A stretch of DNA of 64,000 bases from positions 1,054,001 through 1,118,000 of the forward strand of contig NZ_CP079095.1 of the NCBI RefSeq assembly GCF_019285515.1, in the 5' to 3' direction. The notes beneath the pieces were generated by a model. That model did no database searches, was not told where the DNA came from, and saw only the letters and a program-made list of their open reading frames with translations. The position numbers and the translations under genes are program-made. This stretch comes from Methylococcus sp. Mc7. GTDB lineage: Bacteria > Pseudomonadota > Gammaproteobacteria > Methylococcales > Methylococcaceae. This document shows, piece by piece, positions 35,346 to 45,668 of the stretch; position 1 is the stretch's first letter, and each line of letters opens with the position of its first letter.

Positions 35346-35765
35346 CTAATCGCCGATCGACCCCCGCAGCCTCTTGATCTCGCCGTGCCTGGACTTTTCG
35401 TCCAGACGCTTCTTCTTCGCCGCCAGCGGCGGCCGGGTCGGCTTGCGGGGCTTGCGCTGCGCCAGCGCTTGCAGGATCAGTTCGCGCAGCCGGGCGAGCG
35501 CATCCTCCCGGTTCTTCTCCTGGGTGCGGAAGCGCTGGGCCTTGATGATTATCACCCCTTCGGCGGAAATCCGCCGGTCGCGATAATCCAGCAGCCGCGT
35601 CTTGCAGGTTTCCGGCAGTGACGACGCGGCGATGTCGAAGCGCAGGTGCGCCGCGGTGGCCAGCTTGTTCACGTTCTGCCCGCCGGCCCCCCCAGATCGG
35701 ACGAACCCGATTTCGATCTCCTCCAGCGAGATCGAAACCTGCGCGTTGACGATCAGCCGCTCCAC
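35346..35765 (-). CDS. arfB: Alternative ribosome-rescue factor ArfB (YaeJ)
   Basis: 139 residues from a GTG start. It carries the release-factor GGQ loop, FVRSGGAGGQNVNKLATAAH, and a long basic C-terminal tail (QRKPRKPTRPPLAAKKKRLDE) that enters the mRNA channel. It hydrolyses peptidyl-tRNA on stalled ribosomes. The GTG at 35765 (VERLIVNAQVSISLEEIEI) is preceded by AGGG and leaves an 11-base gap after the ABC-F gene. Confidence 0.88.
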   Translation of the reverse strand: MERLIVNAQVSISLEEIEIGFVRSGGAGGQNVNKLATAAHLRFDIAASSLPETCKTRLLDYRDRRISAEGVIIIKAQRFRTQEKNREDALARLRELILQALAQRKPRKPTRPPLAAKKKRLDEKSRHGEIKRLRGSIGD

Positions 35766-35776
35766 CGGACCCTGGC

Positions 35777-37369
35777 CTATTCCAGGCCCTGCGACTGCAG
35801 GTACTCGTCGTAGGTGCCGCTGTAGTTGACCACGCCCTGCGGCGTCAGCTCGATGATACGGGTCGCCAGGGAGGAGACGAACTCGCGGTCGTGGCTGACG
35901 AAGATCAGGGTGCCGGGATAGTGTTCCAGCGCGGTGTTGAGCGACTCGATGGATTCCATGTCCAGATGGTTGGTCGGCTCGTCCAGCACCATGACGTTGG
36001 GCTGGCGCAGTATCAGCTTGCCGAACAGCATGCGGCCCTGCTCGCCGCCCGACAGCACCTTGACCGATTTCTTGATTTCGTCCGCCGAGAACAGCAGCCG
36101 TCCGAGGGTACCGCGCACCGTCTGCTCGTCGTCGCCTTCCCGCTTCCACCGCGACATCCAGTCGAACAGATTCATGTCCTCGGCGAAATCGGCGGCGTGG
36201 TCCTGGGCGAAATAGCCGAGGTTGACGTTCTCCGACCATTTCACCGCCCCTTCCATCGGCGCCAACTCGCCCACCAGGGTGCGCAGCAGAGTGGTCTTGC
36301 CGATGCCGTTGGGGCCGATCACCGCCACCCGTTCGCCCACCTCGACCATCAGATCCAGCCCGCTGAACAGCGGATCGCCGCCGTAACCCTGGCTCAGCGC
36401 CTTCGCTTCCAGCGCCAGCCGGTACAGCTTCTTGTCCTGGTTGAAGCGGATGAAGGGGTTGACCCGGCTCGACGGTTTGACGTCCTCCAGCTTGATCTTC
36501 TCGATCTGCTTGGCGCGCGAGGTGGCCTGCTTGGCCTTGGACGCGTTGGCCGAGAAGCGGCTGACGAAGGCCTGCAACTCGGCGATCTGGGCCTTTTTCT
36601 TGGCGTTGTCGGCCAGGAGCCGCTCCCGCACTTGAGTGGAGGCGATCATGTAATCGTCGTAATTGCCGGGGTAGACGCGCAGCTCGCCGTAGTCCATGTC
36701 CGCCACGTGGGTGCAGACGCTGTTCAGAAAATGGCGGTCATGCGAAATGATGATCATGGTGCTGTTGCGCTCGTTCAGCACGTTTTCCAGCCAGCGGATG
36801 GTATTGATGTCCAGGTTGTTGGTGGGTTCGTCCAGCAGCAGGATGTCCGGGTTGGAAAACAGCGCCTGAGCCAGCAGCACGCGCAGCTTCCAACCCGGCG
36901 CCACGGCGCTCATCGGGCCGTTGTGCTGCTCCACCGGAATGCCCACGCCCAACAGCAGTTCGCCGGCACGGGCTTCCGCCGTATAGCCGTCATATTCGGC
37001 AAAGGCGGCTTCCAGCTCCGCCGCCCGCATGTAGTCGTCCTCGCTCGCGTCCGGATTGGCGTAGATCGCGTCGCGCTCGGACATCGCCGCCCACATCTCG
37101 GTGTGCCCCATCATCACCACATCCAGCACCCGCTGGTCCTCGTAGGCGAACTGATCCTGGCGCAGCTTGCCCAGCCGCACGTTGGGTTCCTCCGAAACAT
37201 TGCCGGCGGTCGGCTCCAGATCGCCGCCGAGGATTTTCATGAAGGTCGACTTGCCGCAGCCGTTGGCTCCGATCAGGCCGTAGCGGTTGCCCTCGCCGAA
37301 CTTGACGGAGACGTTTTCGAACAGCGGCTTGACGCCGAACTGCATGGTGACATTGGCTGTAGAGATCAA
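35777..37369 (-). CDS. ybiT: ABC-F ATPase, YbiT type
   Basis: 530 residues from a TTG start, the same length as E. coli YbiT. It has two ABC domains without TM segments: Walker [15 protein letters not shown] and [14 protein letters not shown], signatures [14 protein letters not shown] and [14 protein letters not shown], and Walker [13 protein letters not shown] and [12 protein letters not shown]. The P-site-interaction linker lies around residues 245-310. The N-terminus [20 protein letters not shown] matches YbiT from residue 2, so TTG at 37369 is the likely start; no ATG or clear ribosome site is nearby. Confidence 0.88.
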   Translation of the reverse strand: MISTANVTMQFGVKPLFENVSVKFGEGNRYGLIGANGCGKSTFMKILGGDLEPTAGNVSEEPNVRLGKLRQDQFAYEDQRVLDVVMMGHTEMWAAMSERDAIYANPDASEDDYMRAAELEAAFAEYDGYTAEARAGELLLGVGIPVEQHNGPMSAVAPGWKLRVLLAQALFSNPDILLLDEPTNNLDINTIRWLENVLNERNSTMIIISHDRHFLNSVCTHVADMDYGELRVYPGNYDDYMIASTQVRERLLADNAKKKAQIAELQAFVSRFSANASKAKQATSRAKQIEKIKLEDVKPSSRVNPFIRFNQDKKLYRLALEAKALSQGYGGDPLFSGLDLMVEVGERVAVIGPNGIGKTTLLRTLVGELAPMEGAVKWSENVNLGYFAQDHAADFAEDMNLFDWMSRWKREGDDEQTVRGTLGRLLFSADEIKKSVKVLSGGEQGRMLFGKLILRQPNVMVLDEPTNHLDMESIESLNTALEHYPGTLIFVSHDREFVSSLATRIIELTPQGVVNYSGTYDEYLQSQGLE

Positions 37370-37527
37370 AATGCTTACCAGGGAGAGTAGATGGTGAATA
37401 GGATTCAGCCGGAGGGCCTGGGCCGCCCGGCAAGGGAAGGGTAAAGCGCGGATGTTGCGAATTATGCCTGTGTCCGGCCGACAACGGGGGAATTTCAAGG
37501 ATGCGCCGCTCAACGCGCGGCCACCCT

Positions 37528-38439
37528 TCACTCCGGTGCCGAGCCAGCCGCCAGCCAGCGGGCGCAATCAGGGCCCAGCCGTTCCAGCGCAAGGGATTCG
37601 TATTCCGCCACTTCCTCCGTGGTTAGACAGTCCCGCCAGCGTCCGTTCACTCCCTTGTGGAGGAAAGTCTCCGCTCCCGCATCCCAGAAGGCGCCCGCCA
37701 AGGGCACGCTCTTCGCGGAATTTTTCTTCATCCAGTCGAAGGTGCAGTACTCGACCATGGCATCCCACCGCGCCTCGTCGATCGGGATGTCCAGAAACGC
37801 GGCGATCCGGCGCATCTGGCCCGGCATGTCGCGCTTCAGATCGGCGAAATGGAGGAACATGAGATTCGGCAGATGCCGGACCTGCCACCAGCTCGAGACG
37901 TTCTCCCAGAACGGCCAGAACGGATGGCCATCCCGATCCAGCCAGTCGCGCCAATACTGACGGATATCCGGCGGCGGCTGCTCGATCGGGGGGCCGACGC
38001 GGTCCGGCGTGTCGTTCAACGCCTCGTACCATAGCCGGTTTGCATTCGCGTGGTGGTTGTACATGCTCCAGACCACGTCGCGCCCGTCTCGCCCGATATA
38101 GAGATACTTGGCTCGCGGCGAGAAGACCAGGGCATCCACCGGCAGATGCGTCTTCAGAAACCGCCGGTGGGTCTGCGCCTCCACCACGGGGAGCTTGACC
38201 TCCTTCGGCGGCACCCGTAGATCGAGCCAGGGCGACACCTCCGCCACCGCCAGTTCCGGATCGCCCCCGAACACGAGCTGGCCGACGATCTGCTGCACCC
38301 AGGTCGTCCCCGACTTGCCGTAAGTGGCGATGACGATGTCGTCGTCGCGGAACCTGAAGTCGTTCCAGATCGTCGAGTCGAAATGATGGTTGTGCAGCTC
38401 GCGCCGCTTGCGCGGCCACCGGATCGTCTGGTCGTTCAT
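37528..38439 (-). CDS. PAPS-dependent sulfotransferase
   Basis: 303 residues of the Sulfotransfer_1 family. The 5'-phosphosulfate loop [11 protein letters not shown] is at residues 39-49, the 3'-phosphate motif [18 protein letters not shown] near 110, and the C-terminal cofactor motif [11 protein letters not shown] near 265; a catalytic His is likely in [11 protein letters not shown]. Substrate is unknown; cytosolic bacterial homologues sulfate small molecules or lipids. No PAPS-synthesis genes are in the window. The 177 bases between its start and the IS1380 copy hold no gene. Confidence 0.88.
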   Translation of the reverse strand: MNDQTIRWPRKRRELHNHHFDSTIWNDFRFRDDDIVIATYGKSGTTWVQQIVGQLVFGGDPELAVAEVSPWLDLRVPPKEVKLPVVEAQTHRRFLKTHLPVDALVFSPRAKYLYIGRDGRDVVWSMYNHHANANRLWYEALNDTPDRVGPPIEQPPPDIRQYWRDWLDRDGHPFWPFWENVSSWWQVRHLPNLMFLHFADLKRDMPGQMRRIAAFLDIPIDEARWDAMVEYCTFDWMKKNSAKSVPLAGAFWDAGAETFLHKGVNGRWRDCLTTEEVAEYESLALERLGPDCARWLAAGSAPE

Positions 38440-38616
38440 GATAAGGGTAGTTGAGGAATCGGCTTTGTCCCCACAGCTTCATCTGCGGCTTGACCACAAA
38501 TCGGGGGAGTTCGGCTCAATTTTACAGTGCCTTAGGAGGTTTGAGGGAAATGGCGATTCATGTCACGTTCGGTACGGCAGAGTCGCCGGTTAGAAATTTG
38601 AAAAGCGTTTTCAACT

Positions 38617-40302
38617 CCTGAATCCGTGCTCCCACCCCTTAAATAATTCATAACATATTGAATCCATTGCTATAATTAGCCCATTTTCGATGTCACCCAT
38701 TTGATCATGCCGCGCTTTGAAGTCAAGCAATCCAGCAAGCTGCAACTGACCTCGTATTCCGGCCTGGCGCTGATTGGCCAGTGCTGCCAGGCGGCGCAGG
38801 TGGAGGCGGTCATTGACCCGAAGATCCCGGTGTCGCAAGGCATGCGTACCTCGGACATCGTCAAGAGCGTGGTCGGGCTGTTGAGTCTGGGCAAGAGCGA
38901 CTCGAAGCCATCGAGCCATTCCGGGAGGATCGCTTCTTCAAGGAGTCGCTGGGGCTGACGAAGGTGCCCGGAGCCGTGTGGCTGCGCCAGCGTCTGAATG
39001 CCAAGGCGGAAGCCATCCGCGATCTGGCCGATGAGCTTTCCCTGAGGCTGCTGGAGCGAACCGAGGCGCCGATCACGCCGCACAAGGGCTATGTCTGCTG
39101 CGACATCGATACCTTCGCCATGGACAATAGTGGCACGAAGAAGGAAGCGGTGTCGCGCACCTATCAGGGCTTGACGGTTACACGCCGATTGCCGCCTATC
39201 TCGGCAACGAAGGCTGGAACACCGGGCTGGAACTGAGGCCAGGGTCCCGCCACTCGGCGTTCGAGACGCACTACTTCTACGAGCGGCTGTTTCCGCGCAT
39301 CGAACGCCTGGTCAAACCGGATCAGCCCGTGCTGCTGCGCGAGGACAGCGGTTTCGACGGCGCACACAGCTTCTGTTCGCCAAGGCCGCGGAGCGAGACC
39401 GGCAAGCCGCGCTGGGGCGAAGCCTCGACTTCATCTGCAAGTGGAACCCCGCAAGCAGGACAAGGGGACTGGGTCAAGCGCGCCGAGGAGGCGAAGGCCT
39501 GGGTCGAGACTCGCCCCGGTAAGCGCGAGGCCCTCCTGTCGCTGGACATCGAGCGCGCCTGGCACAAGGAGAAGCGCAGCTTCCGGCTGATCGTCAGGGT
39601 CGTCGAGCGCACCATCGACAAGAAGGGCCAACACCTGCTGGCCCCGGAGGTCGAACTGGAAGGCTGGTGGACGACGCTCTCCTGTTCCGCCGAGGAAGTG
39701 ATCGAACTCTACCAGCACCACGGCATGCATGAGCAGTTCCACTCCGAGTTCAAGACCGACCTTGATCTGGAGCGGCTGCCCTCGGGCAAGTTCGACACCA
39801 ACGACGTGATCCTGCATCTGGCGGCCTTCGCCTACAACTGCCTGCGTCTCTTGGGACAGATCGGCCTGACGGCGAGATTGCGCCGATCCGTCATCCGGCC
39901 AAGCGCCGCCGCATCCGGACCGTGCTACAGGAGATCATGTACCGGGCGGCGAAGTTCGTCGCCCATGCCCGCCGGCTGATCCTCGATTTCGGCCGTGGCG
40001 TGGCGGCAAACGTAGCCGTGTTCGTGATGCTTCAGAATCGGCTGTGGGCGGCGGCGTCCGGATGACGGGAAATGCCTGCCGCACGCCTCGAATCCCTGAT
40101 TCCGGCCCCGGAAGGGACAGTCTCGCGCATGGAGCGGAAAATGAGCTGACGATAAGCGCACGCCAAGCAGATTGGCCCCGAAACCCCGGTCGAACGTTCC
40201 CCGGATCGCCGGTAGCGAGGGCAAATCCCAAGGGAGAGCGCTCGAAATTCATGCGTTCAGGCCCGATGGGAAGGTGTAAGCCGAGGGGAACACGGATTCA
40301 GG
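38617..40302 (+). mobile_element. IS1380-family element, copy A (degenerate, no target duplication)
   Basis: It is bounded by the 12-bp inverted repeat CCTGAATCCGTG (38617) and CACGGATTCAGG (ends 40302), the same ends as the intact copy at 48102-49791. Flanking bases are CAACT on the left and TCCAT on the right, so there is no target duplication; this copy looks like the product of recombination between IS copies. Its right side is fused to the middle of a DUF4329 toxin module. Confidence 0.88.
38707..40065 (+). pseudogene. IS1380 transposase, copy A, multiply frameshifted
   Basis: Compared with the intact 455-residue transposase at 48341-49702 it has single-base losses near 38901, 39172 and 39448-39466, a two-base insertion near 39363, and others. 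Reading frame therefore changes several times. Block 39490-39605 differs at many synonymous and some non-synonymous positions (EEAKAWVETRPGKREALLSL against EEAGAFAEARPGKRVALLSL), while sequence on both sides is almost identical, a mosaic pattern. It cannot make a full transposase. Confidence 0.88.
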
Positions 40303-40569
40303 TCCATGTTTGGCCCGGACCACGCCCTGAGGGTGATGTGGCGGACTACCATAGCCATTGGGCAAATCCAGGATATAGATACAACGAGTTCTCAAGCGAT
40401 GACAAATTTAAGAATTATATTGATAAACAGCCAGGATATTTGGTTTTGCCTGGTGGCGACTTGTTGCGCTATAACCCGCAGCCCGCATCGGAAGATTTTG
40501 ATTCCACAAAAGGGGAAACCACGAAAATTAAGAAATGCCCCGATAAATATAACTGGCGAAACAATATGA
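40303..40569 (+). pseudogene. C-terminal toxin module of an Rhs-type protein, DUF4329 (JAMM-like), 5'-truncated
   Basis: Directly after the IS end the frame reads GDVADYHSHWANPGYRYNEF, then SSDDKFKNYIDKQPGYLVLP and GGDLLRYNP. That is the DUF4329 pattern found at the tips of Rhs proteins. HSH followed 11 residues later by SSDD fits the JAMM metalloprotease motif HxH-x(n)-SxxD. The upstream Rhs body is missing. One frame runs on to 40655; another ends in TGA at 40567-40569, overlapping the next ATG, and may be the original end if a base was lost near 40515. AT-rich against its neighbours. Confidence 0.6.
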
Positions 40570-40968
40570 TACAACGCATCCCAACCTTTTTTTGTCATTA
40601 TGATTTTAATATGTATGCCGATAGGGCGGAGTGTCGCACTGGCAGACTCGCTTAACGGCAAGAATGGAGATAATGGCGAGATCATATTGTTATTTCCGGG
40701 AACATGTTCCAGGCTGCCGCTTCAGCAGCAGAGGATTTTCGAAAAAAAAATTCTTGAGGAAACAAGAGATAACGCATCCCCGGTGGCTACGTTTTTATCT
40801 GAAATTGGAAACTATATGATCTCCGTCAAAAAGGATGAGAGTAATGATTTCTATATAGTGGAGTTTCATTCAAGGCGATTTAAGGGCGAGTTTATCAAGG
40901 GCGGGGGCGGTGCTTACAAGATAGATGGCGTCAAATTCAATATTATCGAGAAAGAGTATTTCATGTAA
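40566..40968 (+). pseudogene. Small secreted protein, possible immunity partner of the DUF4329 module, frameshifted
   Basis: ATG at 40566 begins MIQRIPTFF; after a seven-T run at 40587-40593 another frame continues IMILICMPIGRSVALADSLN and runs open to 40968. Joined, this gives about 133 residues with a good signal peptide, so a one-base insertion in the T-run is likely. The mature part ends with GAYKIDGVKFNIIEKEYFM. A periplasmic protein next to a toxin tip is typical of immunity. No family recognised. Confidence 0.45.
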
Positions 40969-41067
40969 TGGATGCGCTTTCTTTTATAGCCGCTTTATCA
41001 CAAAGATATTTTTAGCCGATTAGCCTGCGTGGCTACAGCCTGCAAAGAGGGAGCCTTGTGCAAGTAA

Positions 41068-41217
41068 ATGCTCGCCCAGTTTGCGGTATATGCTCTTTTG
41101 GTTGTATTCCAATTTTGGCTGGCGTACAAAGTTATTGATCAGGCGGTGACTATTGATCACCAGTCGCAGCGCTCTAAAGGTTTAATTGAACACGTGATTT
41201 GCTGGTATTGTTTGTGA
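41068..41217 (+). pseudogene. Small AT-rich membrane-like ORF, probably broken
   Basis: 49 codons beginning MLAQFAVYALLVVFQFWLAY, a single TM segment, and ending IEHVICWYCL. An overlapping frame downstream (about 41203-41300) reads LVLFVNYFGIGLPELKVRSL and then SNDSFEKK at a nine-A run, suggesting the original protein was longer and has been frameshifted. Further readable sequence (FRFFFKEGKLLRVEVNG) runs up to the IS1380 copy B junction. I cannot name it; orphan Rhs-associated immunity gene is a guess. Confidence 0.3.
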
Positions 41218-42561
41218 ATTATTTTGGTATTGGCTTGCCAGAATTAAAAGTGCGATCCTTAATTGGCTCTTTAGCAAGTAACGATAGTTTCGAAAAAAAA
41301 AGATGGTGAACTCGTGGCCGGGCAAATTTCGTTTTTTCTTTAAAGAGGGTAAGCTTCTTCGAGTTGAAGTGAACGGCGAATACCTGAATCCGTGTTCCCT
41401 CGGCTTACACCTTCCCATCGGGCCTGAACGCATGAATTTCGAGCGCTCTCCTTGGGATTTGCCCTCGCTACCGGCGATCCGGGGAACGTTCGACCGGGGT
41501 TTCGGGGCCAATCTGCTTGGCGTGCGCTTATCGTCAGCTCATTTTCCGCTCCATGCGCGAGACTGTCCCTTCCGGGGTTCCGGAATCAGGGATTCGAGGC
41601 GTGCGGCAGGCATTTCCCGTCATCCGGACGCCGCCGCCCACAGCCGATTCTGAAGCATCACGAACACGGCTACGTTTGCCGCCACGCCACGGCCGAAATC
41701 GAGGATCAGCCGGCGGGCATGGGCGACGAACTTCGCCGCCCGGTACATGATCTCCTGTAGCACGGTCCGGATGCGGCGGCGCTTGGCCGGATGACGGATC
41801 GGCGCAATCTCGCCGGTCAGGCCGATCTGTCCCAAGAGACGCAGGCAGTTGTAGGCGAAGGCCGCCAGATGCAGGATCACGTCGTTGGTGTCGAACTTGC
41901 CCGAGGGCAGCCGCTCCAGATCAAGGTCGGTCTTGAACTCGGAGTGGAACTGCTCATGCATGCCGTGGTGCTGGTAGAGTTCGATCACTTCCTCGGCGGA
42001 ACAGGAGAGCGTCGTCCACCAGCCTTCCAGTTCGACCTCCGGGGCCAGCAGGTGTTGGCCCTTCTTGTCGATGGTGCGCTCGGTCACCTGGGCGACCAGG
42101 CGGAAGGAGCGCTTCTCCTTGTGCCAGGCGCGTTCCACTTCCAACGACAGCAACGCAACCCGCTTGCCTGGACGAGCCTCGGCAAAGGCGCCCGCCTCCT
42201 CGGCGCGCTGACCCAGTCCCCTTGTCCTGCTTGCGGGGTTCCACTTGCAGATGAAGTCGAGGCTTCGCCCCAGCGCGCGGCTTGCCGGTCGCTCCGCGGC
42301 CTTGGCGAACAGAAGCTGTGCGCCGTCGAAACCGCTGTCCTCGCGCAGCAGCACGGGCTGATCCGGTTTGACCAGGCGTTCGATGCGCGGAAACAGCCGC
42401 TCGTAGAAGTAGTGCGTCTCGAACGCCGAGTGGCGGGACCCTGGCCTCAGTTCCAGCCCGGTGTTCCAGCCTTCGTTGCCGAGTAAGCGTCCGGCCGAGC
42501 GCATTCTTTCGCGGCCTTAGCGCGCGAGGCACAGTATCGCCGGATTCCTACAGAGGAGGAT

Positions 42562-42864
42562 ATGGCGATGACGAGGCAAGAGCGTGAAGTTTTTTGGCTG
42601 GGGCTGTTGGAACAGCAGGCGGCGAGCGGATTGTCGGCGCGGGCTTGGTGCGTTCAAAAGGCGATTGGCTATGCGACGTTCATGTACTGGCGCCGGCGCT
42701 TGGTGCAGCGGACTAAGGCGGCGCCGCTGACACTGATCCGCGTGATCGAGGAGGACGCGGTCAGTGACGGTTTGTGGCTGTTGGTGGGCGGTGCACGCAT
42801 CGAGGTGAAGGGCGGGTTCGATGCCGCCTTGCTGAAGCAGGTCGTGGCGGCATTGGTGTCGTGA
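42562..42864 (+). CDS. tnpA: IS66 accessory protein TnpA
   Basis: 100 residues. MTRQEREVFWLGLLEQQAAS followed by GLSARAWCVQKAIGYATFMYWRR is the helix-turn-helix start of IS66 TnpA (the IS66 orf1 family). Its stop overlaps the start of tnpB (TGATG), so the two are coupled. Confidence 0.88.
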   Translation: MAMTRQEREVFWLGLLEQQAASGLSARAWCVQKAIGYATFMYWRRRLVQRTKAAPLTLIRVIEEDAVSDGLWLLVGGARIEVKGGFDAALLKQVVAALVS

Positions 42865-43205
42865 TGCTGGCGACGCTGCTGAGTGCGACGACGGTGTATG
42901 TGGTTGCCGAACCCTGCGATCTGCGCAAGTCCATCGATGGTTTGGCGCTGGCGGTGGAGAGCAGCCTGGGGCATTCGCCGTTGTCGGGTTCGGTGTTCGT
43001 GTTCTTCAACCGGGGCCGGGACAAGGTGAAGCTGTTGTGGTGGGATCGTCATGGTTTCTGGCTGGCCTACAAGCGGCTGGAGAAAGGCCGCTTCCGCAAT
43101 CCGGTTCAGGGGACGATTTCGCGCTCGGACCTGCTGCTGTTGCTGGAAGGCGTGGACTTGTCGGTGGTGCGTTTGCGGGAGGTTCGGGCCGGCCGGGTCG
43201 GGTGA
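42864..43205 (+). CDS. tnpB: IS66 accessory protein TnpB (Orf2)
   Basis: 113 residues. VYVVAEPCDLRKSIDGLALAV, GSVFVFFNRGRDKVKLLWWD and HGFWLAYKRLEKGRF are the IS66 Orf2 signature. It is required for IS66 transposition in model elements, role unknown. The frame is intact. Confidence 0.92.
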   Translation: MLATLLSATTVYVVAEPCDLRKSIDGLALAVESSLGHSPLSGSVFVFFNRGRDKVKLLWWDRHGFWLAYKRLEKGRFRNPVQGTISRSDLLLLLEGVDLSVVRLREVRAGRVG

Positions 43206-43266
43206 TCGAAAAAGTGGCTGAAACCCGCATCAGAGCTGGGCTTTCGGGTGGTCTACCGGGTATCAT

Positions 43267-44769
43267 GGCAGCCATGAATGCCGCCGCTCTCGCCGAAGAA
43301 AATCGTACGCTGAAGGCCACCCTGGCCCAGCGCGAGGCGCGCATCGAACGGCTGGAATTCGACCTGGCACAGCTGAAGAAGCTGCTGTTCGGCGCTCGCT
43401 CCGAGAAGCTCAAAACGCTCCCCGACAGTGAACAACTGCCGCTGTCGGCGGAAGTGCCGAGGACGCCCCGTCGCCAGTCCGGTGGAGTTCAAGACGGTGG
43501 TGCAATCGCCGGTCAAGAATCCGCCCAAACGCACCGCGCTGCCGGAGCATCTGCCGCGCGAGATCGTGGTGTTGCCGCTGTCGGCGGAAGATCGCCGGTG
43601 TCCTGAATGCGGCGAAGAGCGGCCGGTGATCGGCTACGAAAGTTCCGAGCGGCTGGACTACCTACCGGCCACCCTCAAGGTGGTCGAGACCCGCCGGGAA
43701 AAATGCGCCTGTTCCAAGTGCCAGGGGCAGCTGACCACGGTGCCGGCGAAGCCTGAGATTATCGAAGGGGCATCCCGCTGCCGGGTCTTCTGGCGCATCT
43801 GCTGATGGCCAAATACGGCTATCACCTGCCCCTCTACCGCATCGAGCAAATTTTTGCCCACCAGGGTGTGCCCATTGCCCGCACCACGTTGTGCGACTGG
43901 GTCATCCAGAGCGGCTGGCAACTGAAACCCTTGGCTGAGCGGATGCTGGCGTTGCTCAAGCAGCAGCCGGTGATCTTCTCGGACGACACCACTGTGGCCG
44001 TGCAGGACCGCGGCAAGACGCGGGAGACGCGGTTTTGGGTCTACGCCGGCCACTCCCCGCCGATCGTCGTCTACGATCACACCGAAACCCGGGCGGGCAA
44101 ACATCCCAAGGCCAAACTGGAAGGCTACCGCGGCTACCTGCAGGCGGACGCCTATGCCGGTTACGACCAGATCTTCGCCGCAGGCAAGGTCCTGGAAGTG
44201 GCCTGCTGGGCGCATGCGCGCCGCAAGTTCTTCGACATCGCCCGCCAAGCGGAGGCTGGCAAGCGCATCAGCGCCCACGAGGCCTTGGAATTCATCGGCC
44301 GGCTCTATGCCATCGAACGGGAAGCCAAGGAACAGCAACTCGACGCCGAAGGCATCCGCAAGCTGCGGCAGCAACAGGCGCGGCCGATCCTGGCCGAGTT
44401 CAAGGCCTGGCTCGAAGACCGGCTGCGCCAGTTAGCGCCCAAGACGCCCACGGCCCAAGCCATCGGCTATGCCCTCAAGAACTGGCCGGCGCTGGAGCGC
44501 TACACCGAAGACGGCCGCCTGAAATCGACAACAACCGGAGCGAACGGGCCATCCGCCCCCTCACCATCGGCCGCAAGAATTGGCTGTTTCTCGGCTCGCC
44601 CAAGGGCGGCCAGGTCGCCGCCACGGTGTTCAGCCTGATCCAGACCTGCAAGGAGCTGGGCATCAATCCGGAGGCCTATCTGAAGGATGTCCTCACCCGC
44701 CTGCCTTCCACCAAGCAGAAGGACATCGACAGCCTGCTACCTCACAATTGCAAGCTGCCCGGGGCGTAA
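43267..44769 (+). pseudogene. tnpC: IS66 transposase TnpC, three frameshifts
   Basis: The reading frame changes near 43477, 43769 and 44522. In each case the sequence looks one base short in a C or G run (for example EGGIPLPGLLAHLL needs five G where four are present). Otherwise all parts are there: an N-terminal coiled coil (EENRTLKATLAQREARIERL), zinc-binding CPECGEE and CSKCQG, MAKYGYHLPLYRIEQIF, the catalytic core QADAYAGYDQIF, and the end GRKNWLFLGSPKGGQ. As written it is inactive. Confidence 0.9.
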
Positions 44770-45668
44770 CGAGCCGCCACCTAACCGTTCGCCACTGAGA
44801 CCACAAGACCGGGCACCGCCGAACGCTTACGTTGCCGAGATAGGCGGCAATCGGCGTGTAACCGTCGAAGCCCTGATAGGTGCGCGACACCGCTTCCTTC
44901 TTCGTGCCACTATTGTCCATGGCGAAGGTATCGATGTCGCAGCAGACATAGCCCTTGTGCGGCGTGATCGGCGCCTCGGTTCGCTCCAGCAGCCTCAGGG
45001 AAAGCTCATCGGCCAGATCGCGGATGGCTTCCGCCTTGGCATTCAGACGCTGGCGCAGCCACACGGCTCCGGGCACCTTCGTCAGCCCCAGCGACTCCTT
45101 GAAGAAGCGATCATTCCGGAATGGCTCGATGGCTTCGAAGTCGCTCTTGCCCAGACTCAACAGCCCGACCACGCTCTTGACGATGTCCGAGGTACGCATG
45201 CCTGACACCGGGATCTTCGGGTCAATGACCGCCTCCACCTGCGCCGCCTGGCAGCACTGGCCAATCAGCGCCAGGCCGGAATACGAGGTCAGTTGCAGCT
45301 TGCTGGATTGCTTGACTTCAAAGCGCGGCATGATCAAATGGGTGACATCGAAAATGGGCTAATTATACAATGGATTCAATATGTTATGAATTATTTAGAG
45401 GGTGGGAGCACGGATTCAGGGAATAATTTCCATCATTCGCGATGAGTATTTGTGGCCAAGGAAGCCTTGGGCGGGCATAGGCGTCACATTCAGACGATAA
45501 TATAGTCAATTTTGGCTTAGCACCCAGATACTCCCGGCAGTCATGTTCTTAGATTTGAGCCTTCGCCACTTCCCAGCGTTCCTGGTTCGGCAACAGTAAC
45601 AACATAAAAATTTGGCACTTGTTTCCCTGGTGAGAGCCAAATAATCGGACAGCACCATTAAAGGTTTT

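Larger units (their letters stand above)
42483..44830 (+). mobile_element. IS66-family element nested in IS1380 copy B
   Basis: Ends GTAAGCG... (42483) and ...CGCTTAC (44830) are the typical IS66 termini, with the 8-bp target duplication GTTGCCGA at 42475-42482 and 44831-44838. Length 2348 bp. It carries tnpA, tnpB and a frameshifted tnpC in the usual overlapping order. It inserted in the IS1380 transposase gene. Confidence 0.95.
41620..45331 (-). pseudogene. IS1380 transposase, copy B, split by IS66 and frameshifted
   Basis: The N-terminal part lies at 44831-45331 and the C-terminal part at 41620-42482. Relative to the intact copy it also lacks three bases near 45200 (in frame, a Gln lost), one base near 42210, and has paired small indels near 42228-42292. 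Two of the indels (four C instead of five, four G instead of five) are shared with copy A. The DDE residues survive in pieces (REDSGFDGAQ; HEQFHSEFKTDLDLERLPSG). Confidence 0.9.
41383..45420 (-). mobile_element. IS1380-family element, copy B, interrupted by IS66
   Basis: Ends CCTGAATCCGTG (41383) and CACGGATTCAGG (to 45420) are flanked by a perfect 5-bp duplication GAATA (41378-41382 and 45421-45425). Inside it an IS66 element occupies 42483-44830, itself flanked by GTTGCCGA. So copy B transposed here first and IS66 entered later. The transposase is on the minus strand. Without IS66 the copy is about the normal 1.69 kb. Confidence 0.93.
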
